64,000 bases of DNA. It comes from Sebastes aleutianus (Eukaryota; Chordata; Actinopteri; Perciformes; Sebastidae). A program made the position numbers and the translations under genes. The DNA lies in NCBI GenBank assembly GCA_916700875.1, contig CAKAKS010000067.1:22530591-22594590 (forward strand), in the 5' to 3' direction. Positions 24,396 to 36,530 of this stretch are shown one piece after another; position 1 is the first letter of the stretch; every line of letters starts with the position of its first letter. Under the pieces are notes generated by a model, which was given only the letters and a program-made list of their open reading frames with translations, was not told the origin of the DNA and did not search any database.

Positions 24396-24601
24396 ATTAT
24401 GCTGATGTGAAAGATCTTTTTACCAAAAACCTGGACCCGATCATCACAGGACATGAACAGCAGCTTCCCATCACAGGTTCGTTTCTCATCCTGATGCCTG
24501 TTATTGAATGCATGTCGCGTCATGTGCATGCATCATGTGTCCATCACGTCTTTTTTCAGTTTGAAGCACTTTTCGAAAGCCATCGTATTCTTCCGCAATA
24601 G
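24396..24601 (+). other. Possible alternative 3'-terminal coding exon of ano8
   Basis: A strong donor-like site (CCA|GTGAGT) lies inside the last ano8 exon at 23452/23453. About 0.94 kb downstream an AG acceptor at 24394-24395 opens a reading frame that joins in phase and runs about 68 codons to a TAG at 24599-24601, followed by AATAAA at 24710. Joining the two would replace the last residues before the 23520 stop with a tail containing YADVKDLFTKNLDP. The 23.7-24.3 kb inverted-repeat transposon would then lie within this intron. I do not recognise the peptide. It could be a chance open frame in 3'UTR, so this is inference only. Confidence 0.3.
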
Positions 24602-24709
24602 GTCAGATTATACTCACTGTGACCGTAAAAAAATATTCTATTTTTCTTAGCTTTGATTTTCTATGAATTATTTTACTACATAAATTAGTGAATGTACTTC
24701 TATGATGCA

Positions 24710-24715
24710 AATAAA
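24710..24715 (+). other. Candidate polyadenylation signal for ano8
   Basis: A canonical AATAAA about 1.2 kb after the ano8 stop codon, downstream of the possible alternative exon and before the convergent dda1 gene. Other AATAAA-like motifs are common in this AT-rich stretch, so its use is uncertain. Confidence 0.35.
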
Positions 24716-24719
24716 TCAC

Positions 24720-26718
24720 ACTTGAATAAACGTCCATCATGAGATAAAGCATTGGCTGATTTTGTTAACGGTAAAAATATATCACGTGTATGTAAACTAG
24801 ATTTATAAGGAAAATGATAACACTGAGAACAGATCAAACACACTCTATGAAGGATATCTTTGACAGAAGATCATTTTCAATTTATGATATAAGGAGTCAG
24901 TCAGTTCCACCCAAAAAATGTTAACGATGAGTTATACTGTTTGTCATAGTGTATTCTTTATAAGAACAAGATCTGAAATTGACAACAATACATTTATACA
25001 ATAAACTCAAAGCAAAGCATTTAACAATAAACACATTCCAAACGTAATCAGGTGATGGAATAGAAACCATACGACAAAAGTAGAACTATTACACTCTTCT
25101 ATGAAGAATGTCTTAACTTAGAAACTTAGTGAGTATTCTACTTACATACGCAGCCAAACTGCACATATACTCTGTAATCTTTGAACAGCAATATGTAACA
25201 AAAGTAAAAATGTACATTAATAGACTCAACTGTCAGTCGTGCCAAACATTATTGAAAATGTGGCCAATGCAATTTGCAGCAGATTACTCTTTACAGATGC
25301 GCAAAAAGTGAAGTTTCTAAAAGGTGCAAAGGAAATTAAGCAAAATGCTTGTTTGTGTTGACTAAACTCTGGCTTGTATCCCTCCGACATACAGGAACAA
25401 ATTGGCTAAACAAAAATTAAGTTACAATATGGCTAACGTGGGGAAGACAAAATCAGAGCGAGTCGTCTTGTTACCTGATAAAAGGGGTTCAGAGCAATCA
25501 CAATACACATACTGTACAAATATACAAGACTTACGATGAGCTTCACTGACTTTATGAGCAGCGAACAGACTGTTTATTTAGCCCTGCTGTCAAAAGCTTG
25601 TAAATCCAAACACACATTTCCTCAGTGTCGCTCAAATGAGCAACCCATTTAAGCAGTGTGAACAGCACATTTAGAACAAGGATTGACAGCAGTACAGCTA
25701 AATTGTAAATGTGTAGTCATCCATAAAATTACTGTGCTAACTTTGCAATTACAAAGATACACGCGCTGCTTATAAAGTTGTGATCTCAAACTGCTGAGCA
25801 TCAAACTTAGAATATGGCTACACAATCTGCAGGTCATACTGTACAAAAACAGTTTGCATCCTCTAGTATGACTGTATTGGCTTGAATGCATCTTTATAGA
25901 CACGCGAATATCCATTCAACTCAACACAGTGCTTCATTTCTTCACCTGAAACAACAACAATGTAAACCAAGGGGTGTACTCTAAGACATAGTGAAAACAC
26001 ACTCGCTTCCATTTAAGGCAACAAATCATTATTCATCAGGAGAAAACAGAAGAACGTTTCTTTCAGCATTCTCTGTCTTTTTCTGCAACCGTCCATAACA
26101 AACCCTGAATAGATGATTAAATCTAAGCAACAAACAATGCTGTTTTCCTGTAATGACAGTAATCATATAAAGGATGAGCTAAAATAACCTTTTATGGACC
26201 ACTGTCATTATGCAATTCAAAACTAAAAAATTCCTAATGGAGTAGGAGCCTCAAAAGATGGCATGACACTTAACCAATTAAAACATGCATATCTCAGACA
26301 TGGTATGAAGAACTACAGCTGTAAAAGCCTTAAATAACTGTGTGGGCATGAGTGAAGGAAAACCAGACGGGGCGAGGAATAAGGAGGTAGATGTATGTTA
26401 TTTTCAAACTACAAAAGACTGAAATCTGAGGCAGAGGTCTCTTGGAAGAAAAGAAAATACAGGGTCAAAGTAGTAAATGCATTGAGGAAAAACGTTTTTG
26501 GTTAAGGAGGAGATCTGAAGTCGAATGCAAACATTAAGACCCATGTTATTTTGGGATTAATGTCATGCCGGCTGTGGTCTGAAATGTGTCGATCCTTGTA
26601 TGCTTCAGTGCCGAGGAAGGCCTGGGTTTGCAACCATATATTCTGCATCTGTGTGTACAATTTGTTTGTTTATGTAGGTCAGTCTCTGCTGGGTGTGCAT
26701 CAACAACAACACAGCCAT
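24720..26718. other. Convergent 3' region between ano8 and dda1
   Basis: About 2 kb of unremarkable AT-rich DNA, probably dda1 3'UTR (minus strand) in its right part. A minus-strand AATAAA (TTTATT at 25573-25578) is a candidate dda1 polyadenylation signal. No inverted-repeat element or coding exon was recognised here. Confidence 0.4.
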
Positions 26719-28165
26719 TCACGAATCCTCATTCAGCTCCCGACTGTCTGTTCTGGCTATTTTCCGTGGAGGCGCCGTGTTCTCTCCCTCTCCTGGATCC
26801 TGCTCTCGCTTCTTTGCTGAATTCTGATAAAGAAAGAAAGGAAGAGAAACATTTAACAAACAACAAAACAGAGGCTGTCATAAACAGTACAATTAGCGCC
26901 AAGTTTCTCCTAGATGACATCTCTAAAAACCTTTACCTTTTTGTCCCACTGTTGGTGAAGATATCGCAATAGGATGTTTGTCTTCTCTGTGACTATGACT
27001 GAGGAGAGACAACACAGACACTGATTATATCATGAGAGAGACACAAAGTTAAAAAGGTACAGAAAAGTAGTTGTTCCCATAGAGAGTATTAACTTAATAA
27101 ACAAGTTGAGTAATGACTACACTGTCATCCTGGAACTGGAGGCGATTTCCTCTAATGGAAACCTGAAATTGAGATCATTACTAAGCATTGAAAGTTGTGA
27201 TTTGTGCTTGAGGGGTATGCTCTTTTCTACAACTATAATACTGTAGTTCATCCACTTTGATGGAAAGTGAGCTCTACTGTAGTACCCCCTGCTCTGTAAG
27301 CATTTGCAAAGAGATCATCGCACTTACTCTGCTCTGATGGATATTCCCGGGTTGGAAGATAAACAGATGGTCGACGGTTCTGAAACAATATTGAGATCCA
27401 TGTCAGAGAAAAAAGGAGTACTATCATGTGACAAAATGTCTTGTCATTCAAAGACCTGAATCACAATGACAACATGATTTCATACGATAATACGATAACA
27501 CTTTATTGTGAAACAGGTCTGAAATTTGTTTTGCATCACAGCAGCTCCATTTGCAACATCACAAAAACGACAAGAAACAAGAATACGTACATTTAAACAT
27601 AACAATCACAGAAGAAGATATACAGGGCCCTTCAACGTACATTTGATCTGGGATTAGGCTCCACATTTAGTTTTAGGATTGACTGATGTACTAAAGAGAG
27701 CTTCAGTCTAACCTTATTAAATCGTGGAAGCCTGTATTTGATGGTAACAATTCATATTCACTGTTCAAAACATGGTTGGGGTCAGCAATGTTGTACACAA
27801 ATAAGATGACTTACTGATGCTTTGCATACAGAGTCTGCATGGAACCTGCTGAAGTTGTTTTTGTTGTAGACAGGTAGTCCCTTCAGGAAATCTGACTGAG
27901 GGCAGAACAGAAACATGTGAACAAACACACTTCCGGGTGGTAAGGCACCATAAGCCATATAACAGGGTGACAGACAACAACAACACCTACCTACCACCTT
28001 ACATTCAACTACACCACGTGAGAGTCACGTGGTATTAAGTGACAGTAACCTACGTCCTACTAGCCACCACGTCACGTTAAGCAGCATTTAACACAGCTAT
28101 TTAACACCTATACATAAACAATGAACGCTAAACAAAGCACCAGGTGTGTCTCCTACCTTCTCCAT
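26719..28165 (-). CDS. dda1: DET1- and DDB1-associated protein 1, 5 coding exons, complete
   Basis: Small core cofactor of DDB1-CUL4 (CRL4) ubiquitin ligases that binds DDB1 and, with DET1, forms the DDD module. Coding exons read from the minus strand: 28165-28157 (three codons, MEK), 27895-27815, 27379-27328, 26998-26937, 26823-26719. All junctions have GT-AG and keep phase, giving 102 residues, the same length as I recall for human DDA1. Highly conserved runs include SDFLKGLPVYNK, SRFHADSVCKAS, NRRPSVYLPTREYP, and VTEKTNILLRYLHQQWD. The C-terminal 35 residues are charged and more divergent (KKREQDPGEGENTAPPRKIARTDS split across this exon, with ARTDS typical). The first exon encodes only three residues, and the human second residue (Ala) is replaced by Glu-Lys-Ser here. 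The gene runs convergent to ano8 and tandem with mrpl34. Confidence 0.96.
28015..28031. promoter_or_regulatory. Paired palindromic E-boxes (CACGTG x2) near dda1 start
   Basis: Two perfect CACGTG palindromes at 28015-28020 and 28026-28031 have starts 11 bp apart, about one helical turn. They lie inside dda1 intron 1, about 130-150 bp downstream of the ATG. A CACGTCACG sequence follows at about 28068. CACGTG is the core site for USF/MYC/MITF-TFEB type bHLH-Zip factors. Two ATTGG (CCAAT on the minus strand) motifs occur upstream of the gene near 28541 and 28591. Function is inferred. Confidence 0.45.
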
Positions 28166-28709
28166 GCCTGTCCTCGCCTCGCTGTTCGTTGGTTAACTAG
28201 CTAGCTGTGAGTGGAGACGAGCAGATGCTTCTGTTTGAGCCTTAGCTCGCTAGCTAGCTTCCTAAGCCTTGTTGTCTTTGTCGTAGCCAAGAAGCCGGTT
28301 TGTTTACCCTGTTCAACAGCTTCTTACGACCAGTATAAAACACAAACTACGCGTGACATCGATGTGATCGCATCACGCCACTTCTATCTGCTGGAAACTC
28401 CCACTCAATTAAAGGTAAATACTCCAAAAGACTGAAATTGAGACGTCCTTTAGAAGCTAACCTGCTACTAGTTCACAACTCCATTTTTGTTGTTCGTCTC
28501 ATCAGGGGGGCGGTTACCTTTCTGGGATTCAACGCACCTCATTGGCTGAGCGGTGGTAGATGCGTGACGACAGAGGAAAAGCGATGCGCTGATTGGCTAG
28601 AAAGTGATTATGTAACAGAGCTGTCTTCCAATTCGAGGGTGGCTCTGGCATGAAGCTCTGATGAAAACAAGACTTTCTAAGCAGCATGTCTTCATCCATG
28701 AACATTAGG

Positions 28710-29334
28710 ATTCAAGATTCAAGACATATATTGTCATTGTGTAGTACAACGAAATTAGATTGTGACAATCCCATAGATACCTAATGAAAAGATGATACAA
28801 TAAAAAAAAGAGATACTGCAATATAAATATACAAATATATAAAAGATAATACAATATAAAATACAATATGTATATTGATGAGATGACAGCTTTGCTAGAT
28901 TATTGCCCAAAGTGTCCGTCAGATAATTATATAATTATTGCACAGAGTGATCAGCATATGTTAGGGTCTGAGGGTCATTAAGGACACGACACACCCCCAC
29001 AACAGCCTGTTCTCCCTCCTGCCCTCTGGTAGAAGATACAGGACCCCCAGGACTCACACCAGCAGACTGAGGAACAGTTTTTTCCCCCAGGCCATCAGAC
29101 TTTTAAATCTATAATTAATTCGACACATTCTTACACAAAAATATTTCTTATACTGTATATATTCTTAATACATATGTTCTTAATATGCCCTTGTATAAAG
29201 TATTTCCTTTTATAATTGTAATGTAAATGTAAATGTAATATAATTTATTATTTAATGGAGCTTCCCAGCGAAAAGTATTTCACACGTTTGTACCTGTACA
29301 ACCGGCGTGACAATAAACATCTTGAATCTTGAAT
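28710..29334. mobile_element. LINE-derived element with mirrored tails
   Basis: Begins attcaagattcaag and ends cttgaatcttgaat, perfect reverse complements. The right part (29005-29330) reads cctgttctccctcctgccctct, gactgaggaacag and gacaataaacatcttgaatc, a LINE-type 3' end. The left part (attgtcattgtgtagtacaacg) looks like the complement of a related tail. A lone tail of the same type is at 33293-33350. Confidence 0.7.
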
Positions 29335-29449
29335 GTTATTGTACATATCCGTAACAGTAGATTTACATTATCGATTTATGTATCTCTCAGCTGCTGTTGC
29401 TGTTCGCAGTTATGAGTTGAGTGTTGGGAAAAAATGACGATTTTATAAA

Positions 29450-29945
29450 AGAAGCTGAATCTATATTCTGTTACTGTAATGCCTATTTTTCCACATCAAA
29501 TGTTTTCAGAAACATCTTGTAGTGTACTGTTTAGCTGTAAAATGAGAAAGTTTGCTCTGGCTGGTGGGCGGTGCTTGGTATTTCCTCAACTGATCTCAAC
29601 ATGGCTGCTGGGTCACAAACTTTCTCATTTTACAGCTAAACAGTACACTACAAGATGTTTCTGAAAACATTTGATGCGAGAAATAGGCATTACAGTGACA
29701 GAATATTGATTGACCGTTTGATCAGTTTGTGAGTGATTGACAGCTGCCTCCGTTGAATGAACAGCCAATAGGAACCATCTCTCTGAAATGACCTGTGATT
29801 GATTTTTGAAGCCTGAAAACAGAGCCATGAGGAGGTGCAGAAGTCTAGTTTTCTCTCAAAACACTTGAATTACAATATGCTGCAAGGTTATTATGGATTT
29901 TTTGCTCAATGATGCCAAAAACATTCTGCCTACTGCAGGTTTAAT
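29450..29945. mobile_element. Inverted-repeat DNA element, family A copy 3 (hairpin centre)
   Basis: Contains the family A centre as a near-perfect foldback: the 29465-29558 region (taatgcctattt to aatgagaaagttt) is the reverse complement of 29615-29700, with a short spacer around gctggtgggcgg. The right end matches copies 1 and 4 (attctgcctactgcaggtttaat). Lies between dda1 and mrpl34. Confidence 0.8.
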
Positions 29946-30661
29946 GCCTCAATTTATCAAACAGTCTGATTTTTAGTTGTCACAACTAATGATTTTAGAC
30001 AATCTTTTGGCTTGAAAATGAAAGGCCACTTCTGGAATTCATCCTGCCTGATGTAAGAGAGACCACAAGGACCCGCTCTCTGAAAGTAATAATTACCCCA
30101 AGCTCCTAACTCTCTCTCTTCATACTGGCTTCAGTTGAATAAACCTACAACTTCGTAACAAACAGTAGATGGCAGCAAACTTTGTCTCTCGAGGCAACAA
30201 AGAACTAACCCATAGTCCACAAACTATATTTGGGAGGCACTATATCAGAAATGCAAATACTGTACATGTAAATTCTTTAGGGGTGTTTACATTTGAGAAC
30301 AACTAAGATGACACGGATCTTTTAAGACACATTTCGTCTTTTAATAAAATAACTTCACACAAGTAAAACAAATCCATACATCTGATAACATTTAATGATT
30401 ATGAACACAACTTTATGGATCAGAAATACCTTGGTGAAACTACCAGGCTTCTTTTCAATCAAGGCCAGTGCAACTCGTTTGTCAAAGGCCAGTTTTCATC
30501 CTCCCACTCATTATTAATGCAGGCAAGCCAAACCCAACCCACACCCAGTATCGCCAGTTAACCCAATACACAAAGTCTTTGCTGAGCACCCTGAGCAAGG
30601 CAGCATTTCTGAACCAATGTCTGTTTTCTGAAAGTCTTGCAGGTTTTCCCAACACGGTCCT

Positions 30662-32416
30662 TCAGTGTGAGAGTGATTTCCGTCCCTTCAACATACGCCG
30701 TAGAAGCACCTCGATGCCGCCTACTGAGCTGATCCTCTTGATCCAGCCGTGGGTCCTCTTGCGTTTGATGTTCTTGGGCTGATACTCTGTGCCTCTCTTC
30801 TTGGTCCGTACCTGCTGGTATTGCCACGGGAGCTGTTGGAACACTCCTGAACCCTCAGCTTGTGAAGAAAGTGGCCCACATCTGGAAACCTGAGGTCCTG
30901 CAGCTGCTCTAGGTGCAATCCAGTTGCTGAATAATCTAAGGTGAGGGTTGCCAGTTACAGCAAGGTTCCCTGCAGGGATGCTGTTGACAGATCACAGAGG
31001 TTAAGAGATGTTATAAAACACATTTCATTCTTTATTATCAACATTCTGCCACAATTACAAGCTATAATACATTTATGGTGCTGCTACTTATGTGTGGAGT
31101 AGTCTCATGCCTTGGTGTCCACCATCAACAGAATGATGAGATGTATGTACAGATTGAGAACACATGCTACTTTAATTCCAAATAGTAATACTGTAACAAT
31201 TACAGCACATACTGCCAACAGTTGTAAATCAATACCCTTTTTCATGACATGTTGATATGAACTCATTAGCTATCATTAAGCTATAATTGAATTAGTCACC
31301 ACCTAACTAAATACCGTTTCTAAATCAGTAACGTCAGCAGGGAATGAAATTAGCACCTGCCACCTGCCAAATACAGGGTAAATGTTGGCTGTGGCAGGTT
31401 TTCCTTATATTAAGAAATATTATTTTTAAAAAGCAATTCTAAAGCCTAAATTAAATATTATAACACTTAATTTTACAGCTCCGCAAATTCCACTGTATTA
31501 GGTGATAATTAGCAAGTAACCTATTTGAAATTTCTTTGGAATTACAGCCAAATTACCCCAATATTTACCTCAAAATGTATCGAAAATTATTTTATTATAA
31601 ACATTATTTAATAGTTATATTCCGCTATTTCTCAATAACTGGTATTTAATTTTAATGCATTTCCAGGAAAAAGAATACAAAGTTAATTGATCTGCTTTAT
31701 TTACATGTCTGCTGATAAATAGATAATAATTACAAATAACTTATTTGAAAGTTCTTAATTTTTTTTATTATTAGACAATAAGTCACACAATGTTGTTCAG
31801 AAGTGTCTTCTGTTAGTTTTCCACCTCCGATGAAGAGCAGCCTCTTCTTAAGCCTAAGGGCACTATTTTAATCATTAAATACTATTTTAGCATATAATCA
31901 TTAAATAATGTTTATAATAAAGTAATTTCCGATACATGTTGAGGTAAATATTGGGGTAATTTGGCAGTAATTCCAAAGAAATTTCAAATAGGTTAATTGC
32001 TAATTATCACATAATTACCATGAGATTTGCAGACCTGTAAAATGATGTGTTACCAAATATAATCATGCATTAAGGTTACATGATATATTCCATGATTCTG
32101 CAGTCTGGTACCTCTGACTCACTGTTTACTATTTTGAAACCTACATTTCAGAAGTGGCAGACAAAACAAATCTAGTGTCTGGTAGAAATGTCCAGTGGCC
32201 TGCCACAGTGTCAGGAGGGAGAAAGGTTCATTTCAGACCCTGAACGTCAGGTAGCCCACTAACGTGATCAACTAGCCACGCTGCTAACGCTATCTAGCTT
32301 TGCATCGTAAACAAACACTTTGCTATTTGTCTAAACATGAAAGTACGTGAACTCTGTTACCTGGTGAAAGTGGTTATTCCACGCAGTCTGGAGAAAGACG
32401 AGCGTATAATATTCAT
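30662..32416 (-). CDS. mrpl34: Mitochondrial ribosomal protein bL34m, 2 coding exons, complete
   Basis: Large-subunit mitoribosomal protein, nuclear encoded and imported. Coding exon 2 (30980-30662) encodes the conserved bL34 domain at the C-terminus: GTEYQPKNIKRKRTHGW followed by RRMLKGRKSLSH and stop. Coding exon 1 is assigned to 32416-32361. It starts at an ATG, has a CAG|GTAACAG donor and the phase 2 needed by exon 2. It encodes an Arg/Ser/Thr-rich, acid-free start (MNIIRSSFSRLRG) that looks like a mitochondrial presequence. Exon lengths 56 + 319 = 375 bp, giving 124 residues, somewhat longer than I recall for the human protein. Exon 2 is near certain; exon 1 is inferred from phase, donor quality and composition. 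CCAAT-type motifs (ATTGG on +) sit upstream near 32500. The intron is about 1.4 kb and carries a foldback repeat. Confidence 0.9.
31440..32080. mobile_element. Foldback element in mrpl34 intron 1
   Basis: 31495-31612 is nearly the exact reverse complement of 31897-32012 (for example aatttctttggaattacagc against actgtaattccaaagaaatt in the second arm, with one mismatch). The similarity decays outward to tataacactta and gatgtgttacc ends. The loop is about 280 bp. End sequences resemble those of 23698-24277, suggesting a related family. Confidence 0.75.
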
Positions 32417-32419
32417 CTT

Positions 32420-34528
32420 TAGATCTGTATAGAGTTACACACACATGAGGACAGTGAATGTCACACAGTGTCTGCAAACCTGCGAATATGAAGCATCCTG
32501 ATTGGTTCAGACTCACCAGCCAATTGAAAAACTTGTTGTTGGAGTAGCTGTGCTTTGATGCCCTGAGTAGCGTTTTTCAGGTTGAACTCTCAAGCGGTTT
32601 ACTTGATTGCTCTAACACCACCATCTTTCACCAATGAAACGGTTTATTGGCAATGATAACGGATCTAACTTTTGGTTTGAGATTAGTGTCTGCCAGACGG
32701 GAGATACTAAACTACATAAGCAATGGGATTTGTATACATCCTGAGAGGACTTGCTGCCTGAAACTCTTTACTCAGGGTATTAAATACACTAAGCAATATT
32801 ACAGTTTTTGAGTTATTTACTCATTTAAAAAAAATAGTTTTTAATAATGTAACGATTATCTATTAATTTATTTATTTATTTTGCACAATTTAAGACTATA
32901 CATTACAAATAAATTAATAATATACAGTGCAGGAAGAGGCAAAAAACCCACTGGGCTTATCTGAAGCCTCCACCCAGAGATAAGATTAATATATAGAAAT
33001 AAAGTGACTACATAATAGTAATAATATGACTACATAATAGTAATGATAGATTCACAATACTCCACTATAAGATGCAATCATCACAAATCAGTGCAGCATA
33101 AAACTTAACTTGTAATGAGTCTCCCTCAAATAATGTCAAAAATAAAAACATTTAGTGCACCACTGCTACCAAAACACCCCAAAAGTACACTTTCACAGGT
33201 TTTTCTAGTAAATATCTTTCAAATATGTACAATTTACTGCCTAACCTTACAGTAACAGTAATGTAAACCAGAACCAGTTTAAAGCTTTGTATTTCACATG
33301 ATTGTACTTGTATAACCGGTTTGACAATAAACATCTTGAATCTTGAATCCTCACCCCACCCACTATACCCAGGAGTTTCATTCACACACATGCATTTCCA
33401 AGAGAGGAAATAGAAGAAGGGAAAAAATAATATTAATAAAATAGACTAATTAGATAAAATAACTATATAGGCATTTTATTCATTTACTTGTTGCTGATTT
33501 CTTCAGTGATAATCAAGGTGTCAATATGCTCTAAAAAAGGAAGCTCTTTAGTGAACCTCGCAGGGAGAACATAATCCTCTCAAGTTTAACACACTGCAGT
33601 ATCTATATAGTAATTGATTTTTGTCCCATTCTATTTAAACACCAATGCTTGCAATGCATAAACATAAAGCAGTCCTATATTGTTATTTACATCGGCTACC
33701 AAACAATAACAGAAAGTACTATAGTTGTCGGCTCACTGGCTCTCCGCCCCATAAACGTCACAGCTGGCAATTCCGTGACAGGCACCGGGCTGTCCCCGGT
33801 ACCGGAGTACCAACAAGTGTTGATGTGAGTTCAAGGGTAACAGCAGGACACATCAGCAGCATCACATCTTCATCCAATTGGTTCAAACTCTTAAAGGTCA
33901 TTTCTCTCTTCTTCAGTGACGCAGCAGCTGCTACCATGACAACGATTCCAGATGTGCAGTTTAAATGATGATGCAGGTGTGGAATATTGAAACATGTGAT
34001 CACACCTGGATTGTGATGTGTTGTTCACCTATTTAGATAATTATCTGGACTAGTTATCATTTCTGTCACATCTCCCTGACCGCACGCACGCGCACGCACG
34101 CCTTTTTGCTATCCTTGTCAGCCTTGGCAACAAGGAAACAAGCTTCTCCCATTGGCCTCCTCTTCAGTGTTCATCTGGCTTCTATTCGTCCTCCTCGCTG
34201 CCACTCAGGAGAGAAACATACCCGGAGATTGCTGTTGCTGCTGCGGATAAGAGAGCAGCAGGGCTGGGTAGGGTCTGGTCTGGTCTGGTCCAGAGTGCGC
34301 AGTGGATGCTGAGGGAGGGAGAAAAAAAACAAAAAACATTGTTATGAGTATCTTATTGACATGCATTTTCCACACTTTTATGGATGCATGCTTTATCATC
34401 AACTCAAGCCCCTGCGTGTTTTGTGATATAGCAGTCTGATGAGGCCAATAAGAGGCGTTTACTGTTTTGCAGCATCTCTAGCGTATAGACAAATTGTTGC
34501 ACCAAATGCAACCTTTTCTCCTTTCAGG
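32420..34528. other. Head-to-head intergenic region, mrpl34 and abhd8
   Basis: Holds the mrpl34 upstream region, a LINE tail fragment at 33293-33350, a run of alternating acgc (34083-34100) and a tandem (ggtct)n at about 34266-34290. Short frames at 33645-33968 on both strands have no domain I recognise. Confidence 0.4.
33293..33350 (+). mobile_element. Short LINE 3' tail fragment
   Basis: The segment ttgtacttgtataaccggtt through tgacaataaacatcttgaat matches the right end of 28710-29334, with only about 60 bp retained. It lies between mrpl34 and abhd8. Confidence 0.7.
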
Positions 34529-34592
34529 TTCGTCTGCCCTCATCTTTCAGTGCAGATTTCTAATCGCCCTTAATCATTAGTAATTCTGCAGG
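34529..34592 (+). other. Possible non-coding 5'UTR exon of abhd8
   Basis: A pyrimidine tract with TTTCAG ends at 34528 and a CTGCAG|GTAAGG donor lies at 34592/34593, enclosing 64 bp without a useful frame. It sits about 3.2 kb upstream of the abhd8 coding exon, whose acceptor (TTAATGCAG, ending 37793) shows that at least one upstream exon exists. Good splice sites and position suggest a leader exon, but no transcript evidence is available. The actual first exon may lie near the GC-richer stretch at 34,200-34,320. Confidence 0.35.
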
Positions 34593-35811
34593 TAAGGAAC
34601 CTTTTTTTAATTGCATTATGTTGTTTAATTAGCTGATGTTTATTGTGCAACATATAAACACAATGACTGCATGCATTTGTTTTCTATGACAGAGCAAAAA
34701 CAATACATCTATCAATAATATGCATGCAGCATTTATGGCCCTAAGCACCAGACTGCTACTGGATTTTTTGTCTTTTTTTATTTGTGATGCGACGCTAGTA
34801 ATTGGGCCTAAATGCCATTAGTTCTAAATTTGTATTATGGATTATTATGGAGCATACTTCTTCTGTTTATGGCTTGTTATTTTGGAGTCATAGGCTTAGA
34901 ACCAGCTAAGCTATAGGACATTTGTGCATGAACAGAAAGTAGGTGATAATGTTCTATTTTGTTTTTGCAAATATATGCATTTCATGTGCAGATATATCAA
35001 GTCAGACTGCGTAGCCTACTGTATGGTGTGTAGTGGAAATTGAGCAGCACACTGTGTACCAGATGTGTGTTACTGTAAGACTTGGCAGACATATCAACCT
35101 ACATATTCTGCAATGCAGACACAAAAAAAACACACGGATGAGTAACCTTTAGCCTGTTTGACTGGAGGGTTTGTGGTTGGTCTGGTTGGTCCACTTTCCT
35201 CCCCCTCAGCCAGATTCAGATCCTGGTTGACCGTGATGAAGGATAGTATAGGTCAGAAAGAGAATCCCTGATTTAAATGGCTGTTGGGCAATACTGATGT
35301 AGATAGTTAATGAGGTGTATTGGCACCTCTGTGCATGCCAGGGTCATCCAAAGTCCTAAACATGGTTATGTGACATGCGTCCTGCTATGTTGTCAAAATG
35401 TTCACCATTATCCTCAGTGGACACTATACCACTTGTAGCAGATGTGGCATGACTGATTCATAATAAAATAACAGAATGGCTTCAAAATTGAAGAACCATC
35501 ACAAATAGATATATAGAGAGATGTCTGTATGGATGGATGGATGATGTAAGGACACACTGCAGAATTGATTCTTCGATACTCCGTTTGGATATTTGTGGAA
35601 AGGCAGGCATCTCAGTCAACATCCATTTGGCTCCAGGGTGTAAGTGGATATCACTTGATGCTCTGACCTTCAGACCATCCTGCCACCAACAACAACACCA
35701 CACGCGCACAGACACATGCACTTGAACCGTCCTGTGCAGATATTGTTATGTATACCAGCTCCATTTTCCCCTCACCGTAGTGCCAGACCTCTGCAGAACC
35801 ACGCATTAAAG

Positions 35812-36530
35812 CAGCAGTGGTTAGAACTGGAGCTAATATGATTTTAAAAAAGTTATTTTTAGAAAACGGTCACTATATCCTGACAGTAGTGCATGAGACA
35901 GGTAATCTGAAAAATATCTCATGCCTCTGTGTCCTCCGGTGCTCCTAATGACATCTGCAAGAATTCACAGACCGGAGGAAAACAACCAATCAGAGCTGAG
36001 CTGGAGCCTGGCGTCTCTGAGCAGCTGTCAATCACTCGCCAACTCCGATCAAACGGTCAAACTAGACAGCACTGATCAAATATGAATCAATATTCTGTTA
36101 CTGTAATGCCTATTTCTTGCCTCAAATGTTTTCAGAAACATCTTGTAGTGTACTGTTTAGCTGTAAAATGAGTGTGACCCGGCAGCCATGTTGTGATCAG
36201 TTGAGGAAATGCCAAGCACCGCCCACCAGCTGAAGCAAACTCTCATTTTACAGCTAAACAGTACACTAGAAGATGTTTCTGAAAACATTTGAGGCGAGAA
36301 ATAGGCATTAAAGATAGAATATTGATTCATATTTGATCAGCGCTGCCTAGTTTGACTGTTTGATCAGAGTTCCCGAGTGATTGACAGCTGCCTCCATTGA
36401 ATGAACAGCCAACAGGAACGCTCTCTCTCTGAAATGACCTGTGATCGGTCAAAGTCCCCTGTCACAGGCTTGATTTTTGAAATTTTTGTCCAATGATACC
36501 AAAAACATTCTGCCTACTGCAGGTTTAAAT
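35812..36530. mobile_element. Inverted-repeat DNA element, family A copy 4
   Basis: Begins attaaagcagcagtgg and ends attctgcctactgcaggttt. It contains the same hairpin centre (36100-36168 against 36240-36310), split around accgcccacc. It lies upstream of abhd8, within the likely 5'UTR intron. No frame of note. Confidence 0.8.

Noticed and set aside
33645..34003. Overlapping 107- and 81-codon frames upstream of abhd8
   Set aside because: No recognisable domain, no conserved splice context, and chance frames of this size are common here.
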